Assembly: GCF_900313025.1 (NCBI RefSeq)
Contig: NZ_OMPQ01000012.1
Coordinates: forward strand, 40,176-104,175
Origin: Pseudophaeobacter sp. EL27
GTDB lineage: Bacteria > Pseudomonadota > Alphaproteobacteria > Rhodobacterales > Rhodobacteraceae
Direction: 5' to 3'
DNA length: 64,000 nucleotides
A model generated the notes under the pieces. That model was not told where the DNA came from, did not search any database, and saw nothing but the letters and a program-made list of their open reading frames with translations. Of the stretch, positions 27,148 to 34,748 are shown in pieces; the first letter of the stretch is position 1; each line of letters opens with the position of its first letter. The position numbers and the translations under genes are program-made.

Positions 27148-27930
27148 TCAAAACCGCAGCGACAGGCAGGACATGCCACCATCCAGCTTGGCGCAGTCAC
27201 TATTGTCGATCTGCACCACTTCAAACCCGGCCTTGTCCAGCATCTCGGCTGTGCGCGGGAAGCCTGCGGGACAAAGCACCAGATTATTGAACCGGATCGC
27301 ATTGGCCGCCGCCTCTTCGCCCTCAGCCACGTCCAGAATGCGATACCCTTCAAAACAGCCTGAGGCCGACAACCGTTTGGTCGACAGGATGGTTTCACCA
27401 TCCATCAAGGAACAGTCGGTCTTGAAATGCAAAACACCAGGCGGGGTAAACACCTCGCGTAAGTTATGCCCCCAGTCAGCCAGGACCTCTACCAGTTCGG
27501 CAACCCCAGCGGCATCGGTGCGCTCCGAGCGCCCCACCAAAACTTCACGCGCTGTCACCAGAACATCGCCTCCTTCGACATGTCCTGGCCCGCTGATTTC
27601 GCGGACATCCTCGTAGCAGCTCCGCAAGATTGGCGCCATTTCTGCCACTTCGCCCATGCGCGATGGGGCACCGGGGCGCATCAGAACCGCTCCCTGTGGC
27701 AGGCAGAGCGCGGTATCCTCAACAAAAACCGCATCCGGAAACGCCTCCAGAGGTTCCAGTTCGATCACCTCTGCACCAGTGCTTTTGAGCGCTGCCACAT
27801 ACTGTGTATGAGCCGATAGCATGCCCTCCAGACTGGGTGTGCCCATATCGGTGGCGCGTAGCCCATCGATGATGCTGGCTGCCGGGCGGCGGGTGACGGC
27901 ACGAGAGAATTCAAAACTTGGGTTTCTCAT
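27148..27930 (-). CDS. Dimethylarginine dimethylaminohydrolase (DDAH)
   Basis: A guanidino-group hydrolase of 260 residues, matching the length of bacterial DDAH. It would turn N-omega-methylated arginines into citrulline and methylamines. Catalytic features are FVEDTA (71-72), HVEGGDVL with Glu119, HFKTDCSL with His168 and the C-terminal nucleophile Cys255 in DGGMSCLSLRF. The compact C-terminus is typical of DDAH rather than the longer arginine deiminase. The gene starts 4 nt after the aruI-like stop and is the third gene of the operon. Activity on plain arginine is possible but less likely. Confidence 0.88.
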   Translation of the reverse strand: MRNPSFEFSRAVTRRPAASIIDGLRATDMGTPSLEGMLSAHTQYVAALKSTGAEVIELEPLEAFPDAVFVEDTALCLPQGAVLMRPGAPSRMGEVAEMAPILRSCYEDVREISGPGHVEGGDVLVTAREVLVGRSERTDAAGVAELVEVLADWGHNLREVFTPPGVLHFKTDCSLMDGETILSTKRLSASGCFEGYRILDVAEGEEAAANAIRFNNLVLCPAGFPRTAEMLDKAGFEVVQIDNSDCAKLDGGMSCLSLRF

Positions 27931-27934
27931 CAGT

Positions 27935-29542
27935 TTATTCCTCAGCTGGCGTAAAACCAGGCGCAGTAACTTCGACGATGCGGGGCCCCTGCCCTAGGTT
28001 TTTGGCAATGGCCGTCGCAACATCTGCCGGATCAGTCGTGACAGAGACATGCGGAATACCGAAGGATCGTGCCGTGGCCGCAAAACTTGGCGGTGTCGGA
28101 TCGCAACCGATAACCGCAACGCCGACATCCTCCATCGAAGTGGCGATCTCGCGGTAGCCCTGATTGTTCCAGATCACAAAGGTAATCGACAGGTTCTCGT
28201 CCACCGCTGTCATCACTTCGGGCAGCGAGAACTGGGCGCCGCCATCACCAACGATGCAAATGACTGGCCTATTCGGCGCAGCAATCGCAGCCCCGATAGC
28301 AGCCGGTATCGCATAGCCTAGCGCACCATAGCCGGTGGCCGCATTGAACCAGCCACCGGGTCGGTCGTGATCATAAAAGAGATTGCCTGCATAGATCGGC
28401 TGGGTGGAATCCCCCACCATCAGGCTACCAGGCATCGCCTCCCGCATCGCCCCGAGAAGGGCCACTTGCCCCCGGTAATCTGCGCCAATTTCCTCAAAGG
28501 CCGCTGCGCGGGTCTCCGTCGCACGGGCCTCGCCACCCGACCCGGCACATTCAGCAGGCAAAGCTGCAAGCAGTTCAGCGGCAAAACCAGCAGCCTCAGC
28601 CCTAATCGGCAAGGCCGCCGCGTGACGGTCCAGTTGCTGATCGCAGATATCCACCCGGATCAACTGCTGCATCTGCGGCCACTCACCGGTGGCATACATG
28701 TCGTAATCTGTGGGCCCAAATTCACTCCCCAGCGCCAGGACAACATCGGCCCCCTCGATCAGGGAGCGCACTGCCTTCAGGCTCGGGCTTGCTGGCACGC
28801 CAAGGGGGTGTTGATACATCAATCCCCGGGCATTTGCGGTTTGCACCACTGGGGCATCCAGGCGCTCAGCCAAGGCCCGCAGCGCCTCCCCTGCCCGTTT
28901 GGCACCCCCACCGGCTAGAATGACCGGGTGCTTGGCCGCAGCCAGAAGGCGCGCAGCCTGCTGCACCAGTGCCACCTCCACCGGGGGAGCCTCTGTCACC
29001 TTTGGAGCAGAGAGCCCCGTTGCGGCACTGCCCGCAACATCCAGCGGGATCTGAATATGGGTTGGGCCGGGTCGGCCTGATGAAAAGGGCGAAAAAGCCT
29101 TGTTTAGAGCCGGTTCCAACTCTTCAGCCTTGGCGACATGCTGCGAGGTCAAGGCCACAGTCTGCGCCAGCGCATGCTGGTCTGGCAACTCATGCAAATG
29201 GCCCATGCCCTTGCCGAGGCTTGATTGGGCATTGGCACCGGAGACCACCAGCATTGGCACTGAATCCGCCCGCGCCTGAGCCATTGGTGTCAGCGTATTG
29301 GTCAGCCCCGGCCCAGTGATAACAAAAGCAACACCCGGCTTGCCGGACACCCGCGCATAGCCATCGGCCATAAACCCCGCGCCCTGCTCGTGGCGCGGTG
29401 TCACATGTCGTATACCTGATGCCGCAAGGCCACGGTACAGTTCAACCGTGTGCACCCCGGGGATGCCAAAGACACAAGAGACATCCCGGGCCTTCAGCCC
29501 GTCTACCAGTGTCTCACCAATTGTTTTTACAGGATCAGTCAT
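27935..29542 (-). CDS. aruI: ThDP-dependent 2-ketoarginine decarboxylase-like enzyme
   Basis: A 535-residue thiamine diphosphate enzyme of the acetolactate synthase fold: PYR domain with the catalytic Glu52 (PRHEQGAGFMADGYAR), a central domain, and PP domain with the ThDP motif GDGGAQFSLPEVMTAVDENLSITFVIWNN. Taken alone it could be annotated as acetolactate synthase. Coupled by ATGA with an arginine-pyruvate-transaminase-like gene, it best fits 5-guanidino-2-oxopentanoate decarboxylase (AruI) of the arginine transaminase pathway, giving 4-guanidinobutyraldehyde. No small regulatory subunit gene is present, which argues against a biosynthetic acetolactate synthase. Confidence 0.8.
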   Translation of the reverse strand: MTDPVKTIGETLVDGLKARDVSCVFGIPGVHTVELYRGLAASGIRHVTPRHEQGAGFMADGYARVSGKPGVAFVITGPGLTNTLTPMAQARADSVPMLVVSGANAQSSLGKGMGHLHELPDQHALAQTVALTSQHVAKAEELEPALNKAFSPFSSGRPGPTHIQIPLDVAGSAATGLSAPKVTEAPPVEVALVQQAARLLAAAKHPVILAGGGAKRAGEALRALAERLDAPVVQTANARGLMYQHPLGVPASPSLKAVRSLIEGADVVLALGSEFGPTDYDMYATGEWPQMQQLIRVDICDQQLDRHAAALPIRAEAAGFAAELLAALPAECAGSGGEARATETRAAAFEEIGADYRGQVALLGAMREAMPGSLMVGDSTQPIYAGNLFYDHDRPGGWFNAATGYGALGYAIPAAIGAAIAAPNRPVICIVGDGGAQFSLPEVMTAVDENLSITFVIWNNQGYREIATSMEDVGVAVIGCDPTPPSFAATARSFGIPHVSVTTDPADVATAIAKNLGQGPRIVEVTAPGFTPAEE

Positions 29543-30723
29543 GCCGCCCCCTTTGCCAAAGTATGTGCGTGGGAAACAAGCCGCGCGAGAGCCATCTCAA
29601 ACGCCGCATCCTCAATAGTCAGTGCCACCCGCACCCAGGAGGTCAGGCTGTCACTAAAGGCCGATCCAGGCATCACTGCAACGCCATGTTCCAACAGATC
29701 CCAGGCATATTCATCACCAGTCATTCCGGTTGCCGCTACATTGATCATGGCAAACATGCCGGCTTCGGGGCGGTGCACCTGCAGGGCGGTTTCCGCCTCC
29801 AGCCGTTCAGCAAGCAGCTGCGCCCGTCGGCAAAAGCGTTGGCTCATCCCGGCGGAGACCGAAGAGCCCTCGCGGATCGCCAGTTCGGTCATATCAGCAA
29901 TAAAGGGCTGGTTGCCAAAGAGCATGGTTTCGGAAAAGGGCAGCAAGGCATCGCAAAACGCCTTGGAACCCACACACCAGCCACTGCGAAACCCGGGGGA
30001 GGCATGTGATTTTGAAATGGATGAGACCGCAATGACCCGGTCTGCATAGTCCGGCAAGGAAAGTGGCGAGGCAAATTTCGCGCCTTCAAAAACCAACTGC
30101 TCATAGACTTCATCTGAAAGGATCCAGAAATCATGGACCCGTGCCAATTCGCACAGCGCCATGAGCTCAGACTGGCCCAGAATGGCTCCGGTTGGGTTGT
30201 GGGGACTGGTCAGCAATAAGGCGCGAGTGCGCGGAGTTATCCGTGCGGCCACATCAGCAGCCTGCATGCGGAACCCATTTTCTGGGCTAAGCGGTACGGG
30301 CACCAGGCTCGCCCCACTGGCTGCAACCACGCCTTCGTAGGTGGCATACATCGGATCGCCGACCAGAACTTCATCCCCATGCTGTGCCACCCCCATCATC
30401 GCGGCAAACAAGGCCGTCTGGGTGCCGGGGAAACACAGAAAGTTATCCGGTTCAAAAGCCCGCCCACGACTGGCGGTGTAACTCTCCGCCAAGGCGCGGC
30501 GCAGATTGATTTCGCCCCGCCCGTCTGAATAGCCGGTGCGCCCTGCCCGCATCGAGGTGATTGACTGTTCCATCAGTTCCGCCGGAACCGGCACATCAGG
30601 CTCGCCAATAGTCATCTCGATGATATCCGCACCTGATGCCACACGGTCCCGCGCGGCAAGGTGGAGATCCCATTTGGCGCCACCAAGGGAGGCCAGCCGT
30701 GACGTCACATCCGTGGTTTTCAT
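29539..30723 (-). CDS. aruH: Class I/II aminotransferase, arginine:pyruvate transaminase-like
   Basis: A PLP aminotransferase of 394 residues. Motifs are EMTIGEPDVPVPAELM, GYSDGRGEINLRRAL, GDPMYATYEGV, TSPHNPTGAILG and the PLP lysine in SSISKSHASPGFRSGW. The S-K-S-H context and ENGFRMQAADVAARITPRTRALLL resemble AruH of Pseudomonas aeruginosa. The reaction would be arginine plus pyruvate to 2-ketoarginine plus alanine. ATG 30723 has GGCGGGA upstream; the open frame extends further through the promoter and its inverted repeat. It overlaps the aruI-like gene by 4 nt and leads the operon. Confidence 0.82.
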   Translation of the reverse strand: MKTTDVTSRLASLGGAKWDLHLAARDRVASGADIIEMTIGEPDVPVPAELMEQSITSMRAGRTGYSDGRGEINLRRALAESYTASRGRAFEPDNFLCFPGTQTALFAAMMGVAQHGDEVLVGDPMYATYEGVVAASGASLVPVPLSPENGFRMQAADVAARITPRTRALLLTSPHNPTGAILGQSELMALCELARVHDFWILSDEVYEQLVFEGAKFASPLSLPDYADRVIAVSSISKSHASPGFRSGWCVGSKAFCDALLPFSETMLFGNQPFIADMTELAIREGSSVSAGMSQRFCRRAQLLAERLEAETALQVHRPEAGMFAMINVAATGMTGDEYAWDLLEHGVAVMPGSAFSDSLTSWVRVALTIEDAAFEMALARLVSHAHTLAKGAA

Positions 30724-30793
30724 GATTCCCGCCTTTTGAGCGCAGCTCCCGGTCTTCCCTGCCTTGATAAGCCGTTGGGATTGTTGGGGAGCC

Positions 30794-30839
30794 TGCGCGT
30801 TCCAGTAATTATGCAGTTGTATAATTACTGGAACGCGCA
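30794..30839. repeat. Perfect 19-bp inverted repeat upstream of aruH
   Basis: Arms at 30794-30812 and 30821-30839 are exact complements around an 8-nt spacer (GCAGTTGT). The inner part, TTCCAGTAATTAT/ATAATTACTGGAA, is AT-rich, and the outer part is GCGCG. It ends 71 bp before the aruH start, a promoter-proximal place suited to an operator. It has no T-tract in the needed place for a terminator of the neighbouring replication gene. Confidence 0.85.
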
Positions 30840-30885
30840 TTTTCGGCAAGCCCCAAAATCACATAGGTTTTTTGATGGCCAACTC

Positions 30886-30920
30886 TTGGTTTCACCTTCT
30901 TAATCTCAATGTGAAACCAA
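30886..30920. repeat. Inverted repeat TTGGTTTCAC at the end of the replication gene
   Basis: TTGGTTTCAC (30886-30895) and its complement (30911-30920) flank 15 bp. The element lies 14 bp beyond the stop of the initiator gene. A third copy occurs at 31834-31843 in the origin-like region, so the motif brackets the initiator gene and may be a binding site rather than only a terminator. Confidence 0.7.
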
Positions 30921-30933
30921 ATTCCATTTGAAA

Positions 30934-31617
30934 TCAAACCACTACTTTGATGTCGGAGATCTGAGCGTCAACATCGCGACAGGCGGCCAGTAGTCTGGGT
31001 TTGAGATGCGACAAGACATAATTGGCGTGAAAACGGCTGGGCGCCGTCAAAACCAGCCGCCCCCCTGCCCGTTCACTGCGCGTCAGCGCATCAATCCAGG
31101 CTGTGTAGATGGCTGGGTCATCGCGGTGTAGAACAGCCTTCGCCAGGCTCCATTCATTGCCGTCACTCAAATCAGGTGCGGCAGCAACCTGGCCGGTACG
31201 CAGGGGAACAACATTTGTTGGCGGGGCTTCTTGTCCGTTCATTCGGTGTTCATAGTCAGGGCCGACATTGGCCCAACATGCGCGGGTATCCTCATAGATC
31301 AGATCCAGATCCAGGCCATGCTCGCTGACCCGACCGCGCACGCCCTGCTTTTTGACGACCAGCCACCCCATCGCCCGGAGTTTTGCCATTTCACGTTTGA
31401 CGGTGCGCTCATCAACACACCACAATCTGGCTATTTCGCGTTGCCCCACGGCAAGTTCGTTGCGGGACCAGTTGTAGCGAGCCGTGACAAGGGTCATGAA
31501 CCGCAGCACCAGCCGTTGTGGCGATTTCGGCTGTGACAAAGCAAAAGCGCCAAGGGCAGTCAGGATATCGTATTTCACTACCGAAGCATGTCGCCCGGCG
31601 GGTCGCTTCACCTGCAT
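30934..31617 (-). CDS. DnaA-like plasmid replication initiator
   Basis: A 227-residue basic protein, taken from ATG 31617; the frame is open back to a TTG at 31668. The first half carries a winged helix, with AVGQREIARLWCVDERTVKREMAKLRAMGWLVV as the clearest part. The last 75 residues (NEWSLAKAVLHRDDPAIYTAWIDAL...LVLTAPSRFHANYVLSHLKPRLLAA) match the N-terminal domain of DnaA, which is the arrangement of the DnaA-like replicases of roseobacter extrachromosomal replicons. It has no AAA+ ATPase domain, so it is not chromosomal DnaA. It is divergent from parA across a 600-bp repeat-containing region. Confidence 0.8.
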   Translation of the reverse strand: MQVKRPAGRHASVVKYDILTALGAFALSQPKSPQRLVLRFMTLVTARYNWSRNELAVGQREIARLWCVDERTVKREMAKLRAMGWLVVKKQGVRGRVSEHGLDLDLIYEDTRACWANVGPDYEHRMNGQEAPPTNVVPLRTGQVAAAPDLSDGNEWSLAKAVLHRDDPAIYTAWIDALTRSERAGGRLVLTAPSRFHANYVLSHLKPRLLAACRDVDAQISDIKVVV

Positions 31618-31833
31618 GGGTCTCTTGGTCCTTCTAGATTTACCCAAGCCATTATTCAAAGTGGCCAATCAAACATGGCTTCAGATTTGAAGCCAAGCAG
31701 TGATCCGGGGTAGGCTGCCTCATTTCATCGGGTTAGTCCCGAATTTACGTTGGCCCCTGATGACAGCAACTCAACGCTATTTACTCAATGTAGACGATTT
31801 GCGTCCTAGATGTCGATTCTGTCAAGGGCTGAG

Positions 31834-31844
31834 TTGGTTTCACC
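31834..31844 (+). repeat. Third copy of TTGGTTTCACC
   Basis: The bases TTGGTTTCACC repeat the arm motif found 14 bp past the end of the initiator gene (30886-30920). Together the copies flank that gene on both sides. Confidence 0.6.
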
Positions 31845-31939
31845 ATCCCCCCAATTCCTTTTTAGAAATAAAAAATTGGTATCAATGGTATTGGGGGACA
31901 TGCTGGCTGTCCCCCAATGGGGCGAAAATGTCCCCCATT
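31845..31939. repeat. TGTCCCCCA repeat cluster (candidate iterons)
   Basis: ATTGGGGGACA (31890-31900) and its exact complement TGTCCCCCAAT (31908-31918) form an 11-bp inverted pair with a 7-bp spacer. A further TGTCCCCCA copy is at 31929-31937 and a diverged one (ATCCCCCCAAT) at 31845-31855. The core TGTCCCC is also the half-site of the parS palindromes. They are candidate binding sites for the initiator, or for ParB. Confidence 0.65.
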
Positions 31940-32082
31940 AGGTAGCGGTTTGTCATTCACTGTCACCCTATATTTGGTGTGCAGCTCGATCTAGATCGTG
32001 CCGTGTCAGGGGGAGTGGGCACGGCGAATCGCGAATCGGTTCTGTCCCTCTCGCTCTTGTTTTTAAGGTCTTTTCTTTCCTG

Positions 32083-32098
32083 TGTCCCCGCGGGGACA
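32083..32098. repeat. Candidate parS site 1
   Basis: Perfect 16-bp palindrome TGTCCCCGCGGGGACA, 124 bp upstream of parA. Identical copies occur at 33202, 34700 and 35934. A multi-copy perfect palindrome around parAB is the usual form of a ParB-binding centromere. Confidence 0.85.
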
Positions 32099-32221
32099 GG
32101 ACGCTCATTTTCAGAGTAATAGGTTTTGCGTTTTTGGCAAATCCGGCGTAAATGGGTATCTAGGAAAGATTAGCGTCCTGCCGAAAAAGGGCGAACCATA
32201 TAGAAAGAGCGAGAGGCAGTC

Positions 32222-33526
32222 ATGTTTACGCACGAAGACTTGGCAAAATTGCAGGCCCAATCCCTTAAGATGCAGAGCTGGATCCGGCAGCAGACCTTTT
32301 CCCCCGAGATGGAAAAGACCCTGCGGCGGTTTTCCAGTTGGGAGGTGGCTGAGCTGATCTTTAAGGTCAATCAGTCCACTTTGCGGGGGCGGCTGGCAGC
32401 AGATCCTTCGCTGCCCCAGGGCCATGTCGAGGAGGACGGGCGCCAGCGGTGGTATTCGCTGGAGGAGATCAACGAGCTGCGGCGGCGTATCAAGATCAAC
32501 CGCAAATCGCTGATGCCGCCACGCCCTGAAGGCAAACGCGCCCTGCGGGTGGCAATTTCCAACTTCAAAGGTGGGGCTGGAAAATCGACCGTGGCGCTGC
32601 ATTTCGCCCATGCCGCCGCGCTGGATGGCTACCGGGTGCTCTGCGTCGATTTTGACCCCCAGGCAACACTGTCCCATTCCATGGGGCTGAGCGACGTGAC
32701 CGAAGACTACACCGTCTGGGGCATCATGGCGCGGGATCTGGTACGGGAGACCGAACGGATGAATGCCTCGGCCCGTGGCGCAGAGTCTGGGGCCGCCCTG
32801 CCTGAGCGCGTCCTTCCAGATGCCATCACCGGTATGGGTCTGCAGGATCTGCGCATCAATGACTTCATCAAGCCCACCAGCTGGCCAACAATCGACCTGG
32901 TGCCTAGCTGCGCCAATGCCGCCTTTGTCGAATTCGCCAGCGCCCAGTATCGTCACCTCAATCCGGAGTGGTCCTTCTTTGCCGCGGTCTCGCGCTACCT
33001 CGATCAGGTCTCGTCTGATGATTATGACATGATCATCTTTGATTGCCCGCCCGCCATTGGCTACCAGTCGATGAATGCGGTTTTTGCTGCCGACATGCTC
33101 TATATCCCCTCTGGCCCAGGCTATTGGGAGTATGACTCGACGACCTCCTTTATCGGCCAGCTCTCTGAGGCGCTGGAGGACCTGTCAGCCTTTAACGGTG
33201 TTGTCCCCGCGGGGACATTCACCCTGCCCAAGGCTTTCCTTGATGTGCGTTTTCTGCTGACACGCTATGAGAGCGGCAATGATCTGCACCGCGCCATGCG
33301 GGATGCCTTTATCAAGGTCTTTGACGGGCGCATGGCGGACCATCCGATCGAGATGACCCGCGCTGTTGAGCAATCGGGACGGTTCCTCAGTTCGATCTAC
33401 GAGATCGATTACCGGGACATGACCCGCGAAACTTGGCGCCGCGCACGGGCTTCCTTTGATCAGGCCTATGAAGAATTCAAAGGCTACGCCGCCGAAGCCT
33501 GGGAACAGATGGAGGATAAGCCATGA
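32222..33526 (+). CDS. parA: ParA-type partition ATPase with N-terminal DNA-binding domain
   Basis: A 434-residue type Ia-like ParA. The N-terminal 100 residues include a MerR-like helix-turn-helix region (SSWEVAELIFKVNQSTLRGRL and RWYSLEEINELRRRI), which usually lets such proteins repress their own operon. The ATPase part has a deviant Walker A (FKGGAGKST, 115-123), a Walker A' (VLCVDFDPQATLS) and a Walker B-like YDMIIFDCPPAIGY. It overlaps parB in ATGA (33523-33526). One candidate parS copy lies inside its coding sequence. It would move or position the replicon at cell division. Confidence 0.93.
   Translation: MFTHEDLAKLQAQSLKMQSWIRQQTFSPEMEKTLRRFSSWEVAELIFKVNQSTLRGRLAADPSLPQGHVEEDGRQRWYSLEEINELRRRIKINRKSLMPPRPEGKRALRVAISNFKGGAGKSTVALHFAHAAALDGYRVLCVDFDPQATLSHSMGLSDVTEDYTVWGIMARDLVRETERMNASARGAESGAALPERVLPDAITGMGLQDLRINDFIKPTSWPTIDLVPSCANAAFVEFASAQYRHLNPEWSFFAAVSRYLDQVSSDDYDMIIFDCPPAIGYQSMNAVFAADMLYIPSGPGYWEYDSTTSFIGQLSEALEDLSAFNGVVPAGTFTLPKAFLDVRFLLTRYESGNDLHRAMRDAFIKVFDGRMADHPIEMTRAVEQSGRFLSSIYEIDYRDMTRETWRRARASFDQAYEEFKGYAAEAWEQMEDKP
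33202..33217. repeat. Candidate parS site 2, inside parA
   Basis: Perfect copy of TGTCCCCGCGGGGACA within the parA reading frame, encoding part of GVVPAGTF. Confidence 0.8.
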
Positions 33527-34665
33527 GCAAACGTCGCGTATTTGATATTAACTTTCCTACGGACCCCGCGCCCAAAACACCAGCCGCCTCCCCTGCCCCG
33601 GACGTGGCTAAGGACGACAACGCCGCTGCGACCGAGAGTCGCCGAGGCCCCATGGCCACGGCGATCTCGGAAAACGCCGAGGCCCTCAAGGCCCGTGCGG
33701 CAACCGAGCAAAATATCCGCGCTGAAAATGACCGTTTGGCACATGAGTTTGTGCGGCTCAAAAAACTGGGGCTGGTGGTGGACCGGATCCCGCTGGATCA
33801 GATCTCGACCAGCAAATTGGTCCGGGACCGGGCGACCTCTCGTGATCCCGAGTTGGAGGAGTTGCAGGCCTCGATCCGCAGCATTGGTCTGTCCAATCCG
33901 ATCCGCGTCGAAGAAGAGGCGGATGGCAGTTATCAGCTGATCCAGGGGTTTCGCCGTCTTTCTGCCTACCGCGCGCTTTATGCAGAAACAGGTGCAGAAG
34001 AATTCGCTGCAATCCCCGCTGGGTTGATTGCCAAGGGCCAGGATCTGCAGGGGCTGTATCGCCGCATGGTCGATGAAAACCTTGTGCGCCGTGATATTTC
34101 CTTTGCGGAAATGGCGCAGCTGGCCCTCTCCTATGCCCAGGACCCAGAGACCGGCTGTGAACTGGTAGAAGATGCGGTCGCTCATCTCTATGCCTCGGCG
34201 GGGCGGCAAAAACGCAGCTACATTCGCCATTTTGCAGAGCTGCTGGAGATGATCGGAGCGCGCCTGCGCTTTGCGGAGGCAATTCCGCGGGCGCTGGGGT
34301 TGGACCTGAAGAAGCGGCTATCTGAAGACGAAAGCCTGGTGCAACAGTTGAACGCCCTATTGCAGAGCACGCCCCGCCCCAATGCCGAGGCAGAGCTCAC
34401 GGTGCTGCGTGGATTTCTGTCTGGCTCGTTGGGCGGCAAGGCAACTATCAAGCAGGATGAAAGTGGTGGAGGGCAGGCTAGAGCGGGTGTCGCCAAGACC
34501 ACATTGCGCTGCGCTGTACCCTCGGGGACGGTGCGCTGTCAGGCGCGGGACGGGCGGATTGAGCTGGCAATGGAACGCGATTTCTCTGTGATTGATCGCT
34601 ACCGGTTGGAAACCGCGATCTCGGCTTTCTTTGCGGCGCTCGAGGAGGGGGAACCACCCGAGTGA
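33523..34665 (+). CDS. parB: ParB/Spo0J family partition protein
   Basis: A 380-residue centromere-binding protein. After a disordered N-terminus (about 1-75) comes the ParB nuclease/CTPase-like region with PELEELQASIRSIGLSNPIRV and the GFRRLSAYRAL box (here GFRR in place of GERR), followed by MVDENLVRRDISFAEMAQLA and a helix-turn-helix (about 200-250). The C-terminus (about 320-370) is a likely dimerisation region. It is translationally coupled to parA. The presumed binding site is the 16-bp palindrome found four times nearby. Confidence 0.92.
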   Translation: MSKRRVFDINFPTDPAPKTPAASPAPDVAKDDNAAATESRRGPMATAISENAEALKARAATEQNIRAENDRLAHEFVRLKKLGLVVDRIPLDQISTSKLVRDRATSRDPELEELQASIRSIGLSNPIRVEEEADGSYQLIQGFRRLSAYRALYAETGAEEFAAIPAGLIAKGQDLQGLYRRMVDENLVRRDISFAEMAQLALSYAQDPETGCELVEDAVAHLYASAGRQKRSYIRHFAELLEMIGARLRFAEAIPRALGLDLKKRLSEDESLVQQLNALLQSTPRPNAEAELTVLRGFLSGSLGGKATIKQDESGGGQARAGVAKTTLRCAVPSGTVRCQARDGRIELAMERDFSVIDRYRLETAISAFFAALEEGEPPE

Positions 34666-34691
34666 TTTTGAATGAGGTGATTTGAAATCCA

Positions 34692-34723
34692 AAAAGGGCT
34701 GTCCCCGCGGGGACAGCCCTTTT
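34692..34723. terminator. 32-bp palindrome: parB terminator enclosing a parS core
   Basis: The perfect palindrome runs from 34692 to 34723: AAAAGGGC, then TGTCCCCGCGGGGACA, then GCCCTTTT. The GC-rich stem ends in a T run on both strands, so it can terminate parAB from the left and the YceI-OmpA gene from the right. Confidence 0.8.
34700..34715. repeat. Candidate parS site 3, in the parB terminator
   Basis: Perfect TGTCCCCGCGGGGACA copy at the centre of the 32-bp palindrome downstream of parB. Confidence 0.82.
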
Positions 34724-34748
34724 GCCATTCTTGGTTATCTGCACGAAA

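Larger units (their letters stand above)
31618..32221. other. Putative replication origin region
   Basis: About 600 bp with no credible gene between the initiator and parA. It holds an AT-rich patch (31861-31890), a cluster of TGTCCCCCA repeats (31890-31939), a TTGGTTTCAC copy (31834), the palindrome CGATCTAGATCG (31987-31998), a tandem GCGAATC pair near 32025 and a candidate parS (32083-32098). The combination fits an origin plus centromere. I did not find a consensus DnaA box. Confidence 0.65.

Noticed and set aside
27935..29542. Biosynthetic acetolactate synthase large subunit
   Set aside because: No small regulatory subunit gene follows, and the gene is coupled with a transaminase and DDAH; an arginine-pathway decarboxylase fits better.
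31700..32357. Plus-strand frames of 81-91 codons in the origin region
   Set aside because: No ribosome-binding sites, atypical composition, and they cross the repeats and parS; treated as noncoding.
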